Assembly (NCBI GenBank): GCA_016190405.1
Contig: JACPQO010000096.1
Location: forward strand, 1-12,318
Direction of reading: 5' to 3'
Length of the DNA stretch: 12,318 nucleotides
DNA from: Chloroflexota bacterium
GTDB lineage: Bacteria; Chloroflexota; Dehalococcoidia; SM23-28-2; RBG-16-64-32
Part shown: piece after piece, positions 1 through 6,553 of the stretch
Layout: the number at the start of each line of letters is the position of its first letter
Numbering within the stretch: the first letter of the stretch is position 1
Translations under genes and position numbers: made by a program
The notes under the pieces: model-generated
What the model saw: only the letters and a program-made list of their open reading frames with translations
Databases searched by the model: none
What the model was told of the DNA's origin: nothing

Positions 1-740
1 CTTCCCACCGCGCGCATAGCGTTGGTGCTGCAGTTCTGCTCGTGGTCGGCGTGGAGGATGAACAGGATGTCGATGGCCCGCTCCAGCACCGGGTCCGGCC
101 GGTACTTGGGCTCGGCCATCTTCCAGAGCATGGAAAGGAAGTTGCCGGTGTAGCTCAGATCGTTATCTGGGTAGACATAGGGGAGGCCGCGGCTGTGGCG
201 GTAGGCGAAGCCGGCGATGGTGGGCATCTTGGCGATAAGCCGCCAGGTCTGCTTCTCCCTCGACTCCGGGTCATCGACGTGCTTGGCGTCGGGGTAGAAG
301 GTGGAGAGCGCAGCCACCGTCCCCACCAGCATGCCCATAGGATGAGCGTCGTACTGGAAGCTCTCCATGAACTTCTTGTTGTTCTCGTGGACCCAGGTGT
401 GGTAGGTGATGTTGTGGGTCCACTCCCGAAGTTGCGGCTCGCTGGGCATTTCGCCGTAGAGGATCAGGTAGGCGGTTTCCAGGAAACTGCTCCGCTCCGC
501 CAGCTCCTCGATGGGGTAGCCCCGGTACTCCAGGATGCCGCGGTCACCGTCGATGTAGGTGATGGCGCTGCGACAGGACGCCGTGTTGGTGAAGGCCGGG
601 TCGTAGACCATCAGCCCGAAGTCTTGATCGGAGTCCTTGATCTGGCGGAAGTCCATGGCCCTCACCGTCCCGTCGACAATGGGGATCTCGTAGGTCCGGC
701 CGGTACGGCCGTCGGTCACGGTCAGCGCGTCCTTAGACAT
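1..740 (-). CDS. gltA: Citrate synthase, N-terminal part (cut by window edge)
   Basis: This enzyme condenses oxaloacetate with acetyl-CoA to give citrate, the entry step of the TCA cycle, in the cytoplasm. The minus-strand frame reads 246 residues from ATG at 738-740 and leaves the window without a stop. Recognisable family blocks are YRGYPIEELAE (about residues 72-82), a type II-like segment DAHPMGMLVG (131-140), and FILHADHEQNCSTN (227-240). The last block holds the first catalytic histidine (His233, in HADHEQN). The second His and the catalytic Asp lie beyond position 1. Full-length bacterial enzymes have about 370-430 residues, so roughly 40% is missing here. The start is fixed by an AAGGAGG Shine-Dalgarno at 747-753, 6 nt upstream. 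It lies 69 nt downstream of the hemerythrin gene on the same strand and may be co-transcribed. The identification is secure; whether it works on citrate or 2-methylcitrate cannot be told from this part. Confidence 0.95.
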   Translation of the reverse strand, partial: MSKDALTVTDGRTGRTYEIPIVDGTVRAMDFRQIKDSDQDFGLMVYDPAFTNTASCRSAITYIDGDRGILEYRGYPIEELAERSSFLETAYLILYGEMPSEPQLREWTHNITYHTWVHENNKKFMESFQYDAHPMGMLVGTVAALSTFYPDAKHVDDPESREKQTWRLIAKMPTIAGFAYRHSRGLPYVYPDNDLSYTGNFLSMLWKMAEPKYRPDPVLERAIDILFILHADHEQNCSTNAMRAVG

Positions 741-809
741 GGTGCGCCTCCTTCGTTTGCGGACAAAACTACTGCGGTTGCCTGGGCACTTATCTTTAGC
801 TTGCCGTTC

Positions 810-1367
810 CTATCTTAGCCCCATCTCCGCCTCCAACGCATCCAGAAGGGCGTGGTAGCGCTCGTGGACGCCGGGGCCCATCACCTCCGTCTCCACCCGT
901 TCGAACCGCTCCTCCATCTCACTCTGGTCTTCCGCGCTGAGGACCTCATCCGCCATAGGGAAGAGCACGTTCTCCTCTTTCCAGATGTGCTCCCGCAGCA
1001 GCTCCACGTAGCCGCGGGCGTTCCTGGCCATGATGCGGGCGGCCTGTTCGTCCCCGCTCTCGTAGTCTTCGATGGCAGCGGCGATGGCCCTGACGTAGGC
1101 CCGCCCCTCGTCGTGCTCGAACAGCATGACGGCGATGGGCCCTCCGTCGCGGGGCAGGCCGCGCTCCTGCAAGCGGGGGAACAGGTTCTCCTCCTCCTTG
1201 CCGTGATGGCACTCGTCGGCAAAATTCCGCACGAAGTCCACCGCCTCCCGGAACAAGTCCGATCGCACTGGCTCGCCAAGCTCGAGCCGGGCGACGGCCG
1301 TCTCCAGCACCGCCAGCATCCGCTCTATGGCGCGGTGCTCCATCTTGAGCTCTTCCGTAGCCGTCAA
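810..1367 (-). CDS. Hemerythrin/HHE cation-binding domain protein
   Basis: A predicted four-helix-bundle protein of 185 residues that binds a non-heme diiron centre; such proteins sense or store O2 or respond to oxidative/nitrosative stress. The ligand pattern is visible: His11 (MEHRAIERML), HH54-55 with GKEEENLFP (56-64), His85 (LFEHDEG), and His127 with KEENVLFP (130-137). This is the repeated H...KEE..LFP signature of the HHE family. No membrane segment or extra output domain is seen, so it is a stand-alone cytoplasmic form. The start is TTG at 1365-1367 behind a GGGAGGA Shine-Dalgarno about 5 nt upstream. An in-frame ATG (Met9) is possible but would sit only two codons before His11. It precedes citrate synthase on the same strand. 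Whether it serves O2 sensing, iron-sulfur repair or storage is unknown. Confidence 0.9.
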   Translation of the reverse strand: MTATEELKMEHRAIERMLAVLETAVARLELGEPVRSDLFREAVDFVRNFADECHHGKEEENLFPRLQERGLPRDGGPIAVMLFEHDEGRAYVRAIAAAIEDYESGDEQAARIMARNARGYVELLREHIWKEENVLFPMADEVLSAEDQSEMEERFERVETEVMGPGVHERYHALLDALEAEMGLR

Positions 1368-1404
1368 ACAGTCCTCCCTGCCAGACGCAGCCTATCCAAC
1401 CGCC

Positions 1405-1410
1405 ATCATA
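1405..1410 (-). promoter_or_regulatory. Possible -10 element of hemerythrin promoter
   Basis: The minus strand reads TATGAT here, one mismatch from TATAAT, in the 112-nt gap between the nuclease stop and the hemerythrin TTG. A start site near 1398 would give a leader of about 31 nt carrying the GGGAGGA Shine-Dalgarno. No convincing -35 hexamer is found 16-18 nt upstream, so this is only a candidate; read-through from the ATPase/nuclease operon is an alternative. Confidence 0.25.
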
Positions 1411-1479
1411 TCCCGCAGAGCGCCGCGCTGGCACCCGTCCATATGGTCCATCTCTGAGGGGCCGTCCGTCACATTGGCC

Positions 1480-2049
1480 CTAAAGCTGCTCCCTGGAGAC
1501 ATCGCGGGAGTTGTGCGCCGGCCCCACTCGCTTTCCGTCCAGGACCCGGAGCAGGTAGCGTTCGCCGCCGGAGAGGACGGCGGCGAAATGCTCGCTCACC
1601 ACCTCCTCGAAGGCGGGACAGATCCGTTCCTCCAGGGGCGCCACGCGGTAGCCGCGGAGCCTGCTCAGGGAGATGACGCCGGGCCGAAGCTGGCTGAGCG
1701 GGACGTCGGCCAGGATCCAGTCCTCGAACATCTGCATGCGCAGCGCCGCTATCATAGGGACGTAGCCATCGCTGGTACGGCCAGCCAGGGCATCGATGTT
1801 CTCCTTGGAAAGGGGGACCGCGCTGCTATCGGTCGTCTTCACTTCCAGGGCGTACTTCTCGCCGGCGGCGTTCGCCACGTCGATGTCGGCGCCCTGGACA
1901 CCCCGTTCGGTGAAATGGTGGAAGCCGGCGTTGTAGAAGGCGATGGCCAGCAGCTTCTGGGTGATCTTGCCGAAGATGCCGGGCCCGTACTGTTGCCGCA
2001 GCTTGCGGAGCTGATAGAAGGTCGCGGTCTTCATGTCGCCCCGCGTCAA
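1480..2049 (-). CDS. PD-(D/E)xK nuclease, Holliday-junction-resolvase-like
   Basis: A predicted small DNA endonuclease of 189 residues (184 if started at the ATG). The core reads GADIDVA (53-59) followed by YALEVKTT (66-73), giving the D...ExK metal-binding triad Asp55 or Asp57, Glu69 and Lys71. An N-terminal helix (GKITQKLLAIAFYNAGF, 27-43) precedes it, and KENIDALAG (82-90) then VPMIAALR (97-104) follow. This is the order seen in Hjc-type resolvases and related restriction-endonuclease-fold enzymes. The usual helix-1 glutamate is not obvious. The C-terminal 80 residues match nothing I recognise and may bind a partner. The first start, TTG at 2047-2049, overlaps the ATPase stop in the sequence TTGA. 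An ATG at 2032-2034 behind GGGG is an alternative. The tight coupling makes it the likely effector of the upstream ATPase. The fold is fairly sure; the role in defence or repair is inference. Confidence 0.8.
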   Translation of the reverse strand: MTRGDMKTATFYQLRKLRQQYGPGIFGKITQKLLAIAFYNAGFHHFTERGVQGADIDVANAAGEKYALEVKTTDSSAVPLSKENIDALAGRTSDGYVPMIAALRMQMFEDWILADVPLSQLRPGVISLSRLRGYRVAPLEERICPAFEEVVSEHFAAVLSGGERYLLRVLDGKRVGPAHNSRDVSREQL

Positions 2050-4223
2050 ACCCTGACGACTTTTGGCCCGCCCTGTTCGGTCCAGTCGACGAAGTCGTAC
2101 ACGGCCTTGCTCTTGGTGACGTTGGCCATAAGGAGCTTCCGCAACTCGTCGTCCGGGGTGGCTATGATCACTTTACGCCAGGAGGCCACGTCCTCCAGGA
2201 CGCCGACCAGCCTTCGCTTCGTGGCCGAGCCGAGGCTCTGCGCGGGATCGTCCAGCATCAGGAAACCGAAGGGCTGCGCTTCTCCAGCCGCCCGCGCCAG
2301 GCCCAGGAATATCGAAAGAGCCAGGCAGTTGAAGTCCCCCTGGCTCAGGATGGGCGTGGGGTCGGCGCCATCGGTGGTCTTGAAAGAATAAGAGTTGAGC
2401 CCGCTCCGGACGTCCTCCGTGACCTCGATCATCAAGCCCGATATGGCTGGATGGTCCGCCATGCGCCTGAAGTATTCGCTGAGAGACGCCCCGGCAGCCT
2501 GTATCTTGTCCTGGGCCTCCTCGCGGGAGACCGTGGCCAGGGAGCTCCTGATCACCTGCACGTCCTCCACCAACTGCGCCGCCTCGCCCCGCAGCTCATT
2601 CAGTTGGGCCACCTCCGGGCTCTCCCAGATGCGCTCGACGAACCTGCGTTTTTGCTCGTACCTGATGATCTCGTCGATGGTGCGCAGCTTCGCCAGCTGG
2701 TCGTAGATGCCGCCGCTGCCGCTTATCCGCTGCCTCTTCTGCTCTATGGCCTTGCCGATTCGCTCCAGATCGGCGTCGATCTCCGCCAGCCGGGCGCGCA
2801 TGAGCGCCGCCGGGTCATCCACCCTGCCCACGATCTCGCGGCCGAGGGCGCGGCCGACCTGGCCCAGCCAGCCGGCCACCTCCGACGCGGCATCCCGGAC
2901 GCCCTTCTCCAGCTTCTCCAATTGGGTTCTCAAGGACTGGATCCCATCAATCTGAAAGGCGTGGGTCTCCCGTTGCCTGGCCAGCTCCTCGATCTCCTGT
3001 GAGAGGGTCTGCTCCCACTCGCTTTCCAGGTGGGCGAGCAGTTGGGGCGCCTGGCTGCCACACAGGGGACAGCGGCTCGCCGCGTCCGGCGCCGCCGTCT
3101 TGAGGTACTCTACGGCCTCGCGGACCAGGCCGGCCCTCTTGTCCATCTCGCGTATCCTGGTGTCCAGCTCGTCGACCTTTCCTTTCCGCTCGCGAAGACG
3201 CTGCGCCAGCGCGGTGGCATCGCCATTCTGTCGAATGAAAGTTTCCAGCTCCTGGCGCGCCTGCGCTTCCCTTTCCCTTGTGGCCTCATACTGTCCACTC
3301 AACTTGCCCAGCTCCTGCTGCTTCTTGGCCAGCGCCTCCTGCCTGACGACGTCAGGCGCCTGGGCCCACAGGCTGTCCAGTTGGTCCTTGGCCCACTGCC
3401 GGAACGTCTCTATCTCTTCGTATCGCTGGGGCGAGGCGACCTGCAGCTCCGGCACCTCCAAGTCGCGGGCCAGGGAGCGGATCGCCTCGGCGATCTCTCC
3501 GGCCATGCTCAGCGCCGCCTGCTCCGTTATCTCCTCCGGCCTGAGCCCCTGCGCCATGGCCTTCGCCTTCTCCTCCCGTATGAGGTTTTCGAAGGTCCGG
3601 ATGCTTTGCTCCGCTCGTATCCGGAGGCCCTCGAAGGCGCCCTCCATGCTGCGTTGCCCTTTCTCCACGTCGGCCAGGCGGATCCCCCGCAGCAGCTCCC
3701 GGTACTCCGATAGCCCCAGCAGCCGGTCGATGGCGTCGTTCCGCTCCCGCGCTTCGTTGGTCAATATGGCCCGCACCGTCTCCTGGTGCTGGTAGACGGT
3801 GGTCATGAAGTCGCGGAAGGACGTGCGGAACAGGGCCGGCAGACGTCCGGCGGCGGCTTCCCCCTGGAGCCGGGTACCATCCGGGAGGACGACCATGAGG
3901 GTTCCGCCGGACCGGCGCTTGCTCCCGTCCAGCTCGCGTCTTACGGAGTATGAACCGTCGGGGCCGCTGAACTGCGCTTCGACGGCTACTGCGCCATCGG
4001 CCGCCTGACGGTTGGCGACCTCCCAGTCCAGGCGCTCGCGGATGCCCGACTTCTTGCCCACGCAGTCATCGCCGAAGAGGCACCACTCTACTGCGTTCAG
4101 GGCGCTGCTCTTACCCCGGTGGTTCTCGCCGACTAGCAGCACAACCGGTTCGTCGAACGTGAACACGCGCTCGTCGGTGAACCCGCGGAAGCCGTTGATT
4201 GTGAGTCGCGTCAGGTGGAACAA
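2046..4223 (-). CDS. Rad50/SMC-like ABC ATPase with zinc hook
   Basis: A 725-residue ATPase with ABC half-sites at both ends of an antiparallel coiled coil. The N-terminal lobe starts LTRLTINGFRGF, with Walker A GENHRGKS (32-39) and a Q-loop region YQHQE (144-148). Charged coiled coils (about 185-380 and 400-600) flank a CPLC zinc hook (385-388), which in Rad50 dimerises two molecules. The C-terminal lobe has the signature LSQGD (626-630), Walker B FGFLMLDDP (652-660) and a D-loop region QSLGS. Two features are unusual: Walker B ends in Asp-Asp rather than Asp-Glu, and the H-loop histidine position reads ATPDD (Pro690). It is shorter than SbcC (about 1,000), and no SbcD-type phosphoesterase is adjacent, so this is not SbcCD. 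The start is TTG at 4221-4223, 11 nt after the small upstream gene and without a strong Shine-Dalgarno, suggesting translational coupling. Family placement is good; the biological role is not known. Confidence 0.9.
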   Translation of the reverse strand: MFHLTRLTINGFRGFTDERVFTFDEPVVLLVGENHRGKSSALNAVEWCLFGDDCVGKKSGIRERLDWEVANRQAADGAVAVEAQFSGPDGSYSVRRELDGSKRRSGGTLMVVLPDGTRLQGEAAAGRLPALFRTSFRDFMTTVYQHQETVRAILTNEARERNDAIDRLLGLSEYRELLRGIRLADVEKGQRSMEGAFEGLRIRAEQSIRTFENLIREEKAKAMAQGLRPEEITEQAALSMAGEIAEAIRSLARDLEVPELQVASPQRYEEIETFRQWAKDQLDSLWAQAPDVVRQEALAKKQQELGKLSGQYEATREREAQARQELETFIRQNGDATALAQRLRERKGKVDELDTRIREMDKRAGLVREAVEYLKTAAPDAASRCPLCGSQAPQLLAHLESEWEQTLSQEIEELARQRETHAFQIDGIQSLRTQLEKLEKGVRDAASEVAGWLGQVGRALGREIVGRVDDPAALMRARLAEIDADLERIGKAIEQKRQRISGSGGIYDQLAKLRTIDEIIRYEQKRRFVERIWESPEVAQLNELRGEAAQLVEDVQVIRSSLATVSREEAQDKIQAAGASLSEYFRRMADHPAISGLMIEVTEDVRSGLNSYSFKTTDGADPTPILSQGDFNCLALSIFLGLARAAGEAQPFGFLMLDDPAQSLGSATKRRLVGVLEDVASWRKVIIATPDDELRKLLMANVTKSKAVYDFVDWTEQGGPKVVRV

Positions 4224-4234
4224 GGCACCGTCTT

Positions 4235-4435
4235 CTACAGCATGTCTTCCAGCTTGACCACGAGAGCGTCGAACCTACGCCTTAGGTGGCTCATGCGCTT
4301 AGCGAGTTCATCCTGGACGCCCTCAGCCCCGCTCGACTGAAACGAACTGACGATGGTTTCCCACAGGGCGAGCCTCTCTTCCGTGCGGCGCCCCGAGGCG
4401 CGGACCTGCTCTTCCAAACGCTGTTCGTAGCCCAT
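4235..4435 (-). CDS. Small charged helical protein heading the ATPase/nuclease operon
   Basis: A 66-residue protein that I do not recognise. It is rich in Glu, Arg and Leu, with no membrane segment, no cysteine and no enzymatic motif. Two amphipathic stretches are visible, about residues 4-34 (YEQRLEEQVRA onward) and 40-66 (VQDELAKRMS onward), joined by a short SSGAEG turn. This suggests a helical hairpin or short coiled coil. The ATG at 4433-4435 is the only possible start, because an in-frame TGA lies 12 codons upstream and no GTG or TTG intervenes. It lacks a clear Shine-Dalgarno. The gene ends 11 nt before the ATPase start, and a strong promoter lies 173 nt upstream, which supports a real first gene of the unit. 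By position it could be an adaptor for the ATPase coiled coil or a regulator; this is inference. Confidence 0.65.
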   Translation of the reverse strand: MGYEQRLEEQVRASGRRTEERLALWETIVSSFQSSGAEGVQDELAKRMSHLRRRFDALVVKLEDML

Positions 4436-4584
4436 TTTTGCTGCCGTTTCGTCCTCGGATTGTCTAGGTCATCTCATTCAAGCGGCACGGCCCCGCAGTT
4501 GCCCGGCGGCCCGGGGCTGTTAGTGGGCTGAGCGGGGCACGGGCGGGCTCCTTGCGGCGATTGCTCCTGGCGCCGCTCCGCGCG

Positions 4585-4606
4585 GGTGCGACGGCGGCGC
4601 CGCACC
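4585..4606. repeat. Inverted repeat over the predicted operon start site
   Basis: GGTGCG (4585-4590) and CGCACC (4601-4606) form a perfect 6-bp inverted repeat with a 10-nt GC-rich spacer. It begins 2 nt downstream of the -10 box at 4608-4613 and covers the expected start of transcription. It could be a repressor operator or a 5' hairpin in the leader RNA. In such GC-rich DNA chance is also possible. Confidence 0.35.
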
Positions 4607-4607
4607 A

Positions 4608-4635
4608 ATTCTAGACGATATGTTCTACCTGTCAA
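4608..4635 (-). promoter_or_regulatory. Promoter of the coil/ATPase/nuclease operon
   Basis: On the minus strand a perfect -35 TTGACA (4630-4635) is followed after 16 nt by TAGAAT (4608-4613), one mismatch from the -10 consensus. A transcript would begin near 4601 and run into the 66-residue gene at 4435 with an unusually long leader of about 165 nt. This is the best minus-strand promoter in the 500-nt gap and gives the three-gene unit its own transcription start. Confidence 0.65.
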
Positions 4636-4689
4636 GGCCTCTGCCCCAGCAGGCGCGCCCGCCGATTCATGCTGTTGGGATTATCCGCA

Positions 4690-4709
4690 CCCCACCATGA
4701 ATAGTGGGG
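4690..4709. repeat. Short GC hairpin CCCCAC/GTGGGG
   Basis: A perfect 6-bp inverted repeat, CCCCAC at 4690-4695 and GTGGGG at 4704-4709, has an A/T-rich 8-nt loop (CATGAATA). No T-run follows on either strand, so it is not an ordinary intrinsic terminator. It lies about 230 nt upstream of the GGDEF/HD-GYP gene and about 55 nt upstream of the minus-strand operon promoter, so it may be an operator for either. Confidence 0.3.
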
Positions 4710-4923
4710 CATCAACGGCGCTGTTCGCCCCCGGGCGGAATATAACAGCCGATGGCCCCCCTGACCGTGAACGATCGGTGAAAAGCTCGCCGCACGCGCC
4801 CCGCCAGATACGATGCCCGTTCCGCGCCGCTGTTCTGTCAAGTAACGCTGCCCCTGCCTGTCCCCGTCTTACGCATATGAGGCCTGCTCACTGGTCGCCA
4901 AGCGCGGCCGCGGCCAGCAAAAC

Positions 4924-4929
4924 AGGAGG
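4924..4929 (+). promoter_or_regulatory. Shine-Dalgarno deciding a TTG start
   Basis: AGGAGG lies 6 nt before the TTG at 4936. No comparable site precedes the in-frame ATG at 4957 (Met8), so the TTG is taken as the start of the GGDEF/HD-GYP gene. Confidence 0.75.
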
Positions 4930-4935
4930 CGTAGT

Positions 4936-6510
4936 TTGTCTCCCATAAAGGCGGTGATGGATGAGGAGATGCGATCAAGGGAGGGTGCGGGAGTGATCGA
5001 GAGCCAAGAGCTTCAATCGGCCCTGACAGCAGAGCTGCTGGCTGAGTCACAGCGGCCGCTACTGCCAGCAGAGCCCTTCCAGGGAGAGGCCCGCCCAGAC
5101 CAACTGACCAGGCCCTTCAGGCTGCTGCGGCTTGGGGGCGTCGTCGCGGTGGCCAGTGCCCTGCTGACGGCCACCGTGACGCACCTCTCGATCGTCGGAG
5201 GGGTAGTGCCGCTGATGGCGGAGGCTTCGGTCCTGCTGGCCGTGGCGATGACCGGCGAGGCGATGCTACGATGGGCGGAAAAGCGGCTGCGGCGCGAGCG
5301 GGAACGGGCCCAGCGCATCTGGCTGAGCCGTCAGGCGGAGCTTCAGGAGATCGCCAGCCGGGATGACCTCACACAGCTCCAGAACCGGCGCTTCTTCTAC
5401 GAGCGGCTCCAGGAGGAGCTGGTCCATGCCGACAGCCACAAGAAGCCTCTGTCCATCGTCATGATCGACGTGGACGACCTCAAGGCGATCAACGACGACT
5501 TCGGTCACCAGGTCGGAGACGTCGTGCTGCGCCAGTTCGCCCGAATCCTCAACCGCTATGCTCAGGAGAACTACGTGACGGCCCGCCTGGGCGGCGATGA
5601 GTTCGCGGTCATCATGCCGGGGGCCGACCGGCGGCGGACGGACGAGTTAGCCTGGCGGCTGTGGGACGAGCTGGCAGCCTCTCCGGTCTACGAGAGCGAC
5701 ACTGCCAGCATCTACCTGGGGGTGTCCATAGGCAGCGGCGGCTATCCCTGGGGCGGCAACGACATGGAGGAGATTATCCACTGGGCGGATGCCAAGCTGT
5801 ACGCCAACAAACTGGAACGCAAGGGCCTCAAGGGTGCTGACCACAAACGAGCCGACAACCGCCTGGTCTCGGCTGTGGTGGGCGTCCTTTCCACTGCTCT
5901 GGAGATACGCGACAGGATGACGCACCACCATAGTCGGCGGGTGGCCCGGATGGCCGTGGTGGTGGCCAAGCAGATGGGGCTCTCGGACGAACTGGCGCTG
6001 GAGATCGAGTTCGCGGCGGCCCTGCACGACATCGGCAAGATAGGAGTGGCCGACAGCATCCTGCGCAAGGCCGACCCTCTGGAGCCCGCCGAGTGGAGAG
6101 AAATGCGCCGCCACTCCGAGCTGGGCTACGAAATCCTCAAAGGGATCGATTTCCTGCGCAGCGCCGCCGAGATCGTGTACGCGCACCACGAGCGCTACGA
6201 TGGCAAGGGGTACCCCCGCGGGCTGGCCGGGGAAGAGATCCCCATCGGCGCGCGGGTGTTCGCGGTAGTGGACGCCTTCGACGCCATGACCTCGCGCCGT
6301 CCCTACCGCGACGCCATGTCCCGCGAGATGGCTACCATCGAGGTGGCCCGCACCGCCGCCACGCAGTTCGACCCGCGGGTGGTGGAGACGTTCCTGGCGG
6401 TCGTCCGTGGCGGCCCGGACGACTTCTACGGCGACGGCGACGAGGAGTTCGGTTCTCGCATCGTCGTCAACGCCGCCCGCCCTAAGGGCACCGAGACGAC
6501 TATAAGTTGA
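4936..6510 (+). CDS. Membrane-anchored GGDEF and HD-GYP dual c-di-GMP enzyme
   Basis: A 524-residue protein that carries both a domain making c-di-GMP from two GTP and one that hydrolyses c-di-GMP. The first 60 residues are polar. Two hydrophobic segments (about 63-87 and 89-107) form a membrane hairpin with no recognisable sensor domain. A charged helix (111-140) leads to the GGDEF domain (about 141-300), with the metal site IDVDDLKAIND (177-187) and an intact GGDEF at 219-223. The inhibitory RxxD site just upstream is absent (QENY at that position). The HD-GYP domain (about 308-495) keeps HD (364-365), Lys368, His393, HHE (417-419), the DGKGYP block (422-427) and Asp447, so both active sites look complete. 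The start is TTG behind AGGAGG. It converges on a pilin gene, which suggests control of attachment. Which activity dominates in the cell cannot be read from sequence. Confidence 0.93.
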   Translation: MSPIKAVMDEEMRSREGAGVIESQELQSALTAELLAESQRPLLPAEPFQGEARPDQLTRPFRLLRLGGVVAVASALLTATVTHLSIVGGVVPLMAEASVLLAVAMTGEAMLRWAEKRLRRERERAQRIWLSRQAELQEIASRDDLTQLQNRRFFYERLQEELVHADSHKKPLSIVMIDVDDLKAINDDFGHQVGDVVLRQFARILNRYAQENYVTARLGGDEFAVIMPGADRRRTDELAWRLWDELAASPVYESDTASIYLGVSIGSGGYPWGGNDMEEIIHWADAKLYANKLERKGLKGADHKRADNRLVSAVVGVLSTALEIRDRMTHHHSRRVARMAVVVAKQMGLSDELALEIEFAAALHDIGKIGVADSILRKADPLEPAEWREMRRHSELGYEILKGIDFLRSAAEIVYAHHERYDGKGYPRGLAGEEIPIGARVFAVVDAFDAMTSRRPYRDAMSREMATIEVARTAATQFDPRVVETFLAVVRGGPDDFYGDGDEEFGSRIVVNAARPKGTETTIS

Positions 6511-6553
6511 AGCGAGCCGCCATCCGCGCACGGGTCGCCGGCATTCGCAGCTA

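Larger units (their letters stand above)
4436..4935. other. 500-nt divergent intergenic region
   Basis: This is the gap between the minus-strand ATPase operon and the plus-strand GGDEF/HD-GYP gene. I see no credible gene in it: the short open frames have poor Shine-Dalgarno context and protein-unlike composition. It holds the minus-strand promoter at 4608-4635, an inverted repeat at 4585-4606, a hairpin at 4690-4709, and the GGDEF gene's Shine-Dalgarno at its end. For the plus-strand gene a TATAAC (4741-4746) could be a -10 box, but no -35 hexamer fits it, so that promoter remains unassigned. No tRNA or recognisable riboswitch is evident; in particular I see no clear GEMM c-di-GMP aptamer. 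Confidence 0.5.

Noticed and set aside
42..818. Long plus-strand open frame of 258 codons
   Set aside because: It lies antisense to citrate synthase, whose frame has unmistakable family motifs and an ideal Shine-Dalgarno; open antisense frames are common in GC-rich DNA.
1327..2391. Plus-strand open frame of 354 codons
   Set aside because: Antisense to the nuclease and to parts of the hemerythrin and ATPase genes; composition is protein-unlike and no motif is seen.
2046..4223. SbcC of an SbcCD pair
   Set aside because: The protein is too short, its Walker B and H-loop are atypical, and no SbcD/Mre11 phosphoesterase is adjacent; the partner is a PD-(D/E)xK nuclease.
4520..4553. Six-codon leader peptide (minus strand, GTG at 4540 behind AAGGAG, stop TAA at 4520-4522)
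   Set aside because: The ribosome site is good, but the frame is very short, with no attenuator-like hairpin and T-run or codon bias; chance is likely in a 165-nt leader.
4741..4746. TATAAC as a -10 box for the GGDEF/HD-GYP gene
   Set aside because: No -35 hexamer at 16-18 nt and no extended -10; the start of transcription would leave a leader of nearly 190 nt.
4436..4935. tRNA, CRISPR array or riboswitch in the intergenic gap
   Set aside because: No T-loop GGTTCGA-type block, no regularly spaced repeats and no recognisable aptamer core were found.
5647..6531. Minus-strand open frame of 294 codons
   Set aside because: Shadow of the GGDEF/HD-GYP gene, where both domain signatures are intact on the plus strand.
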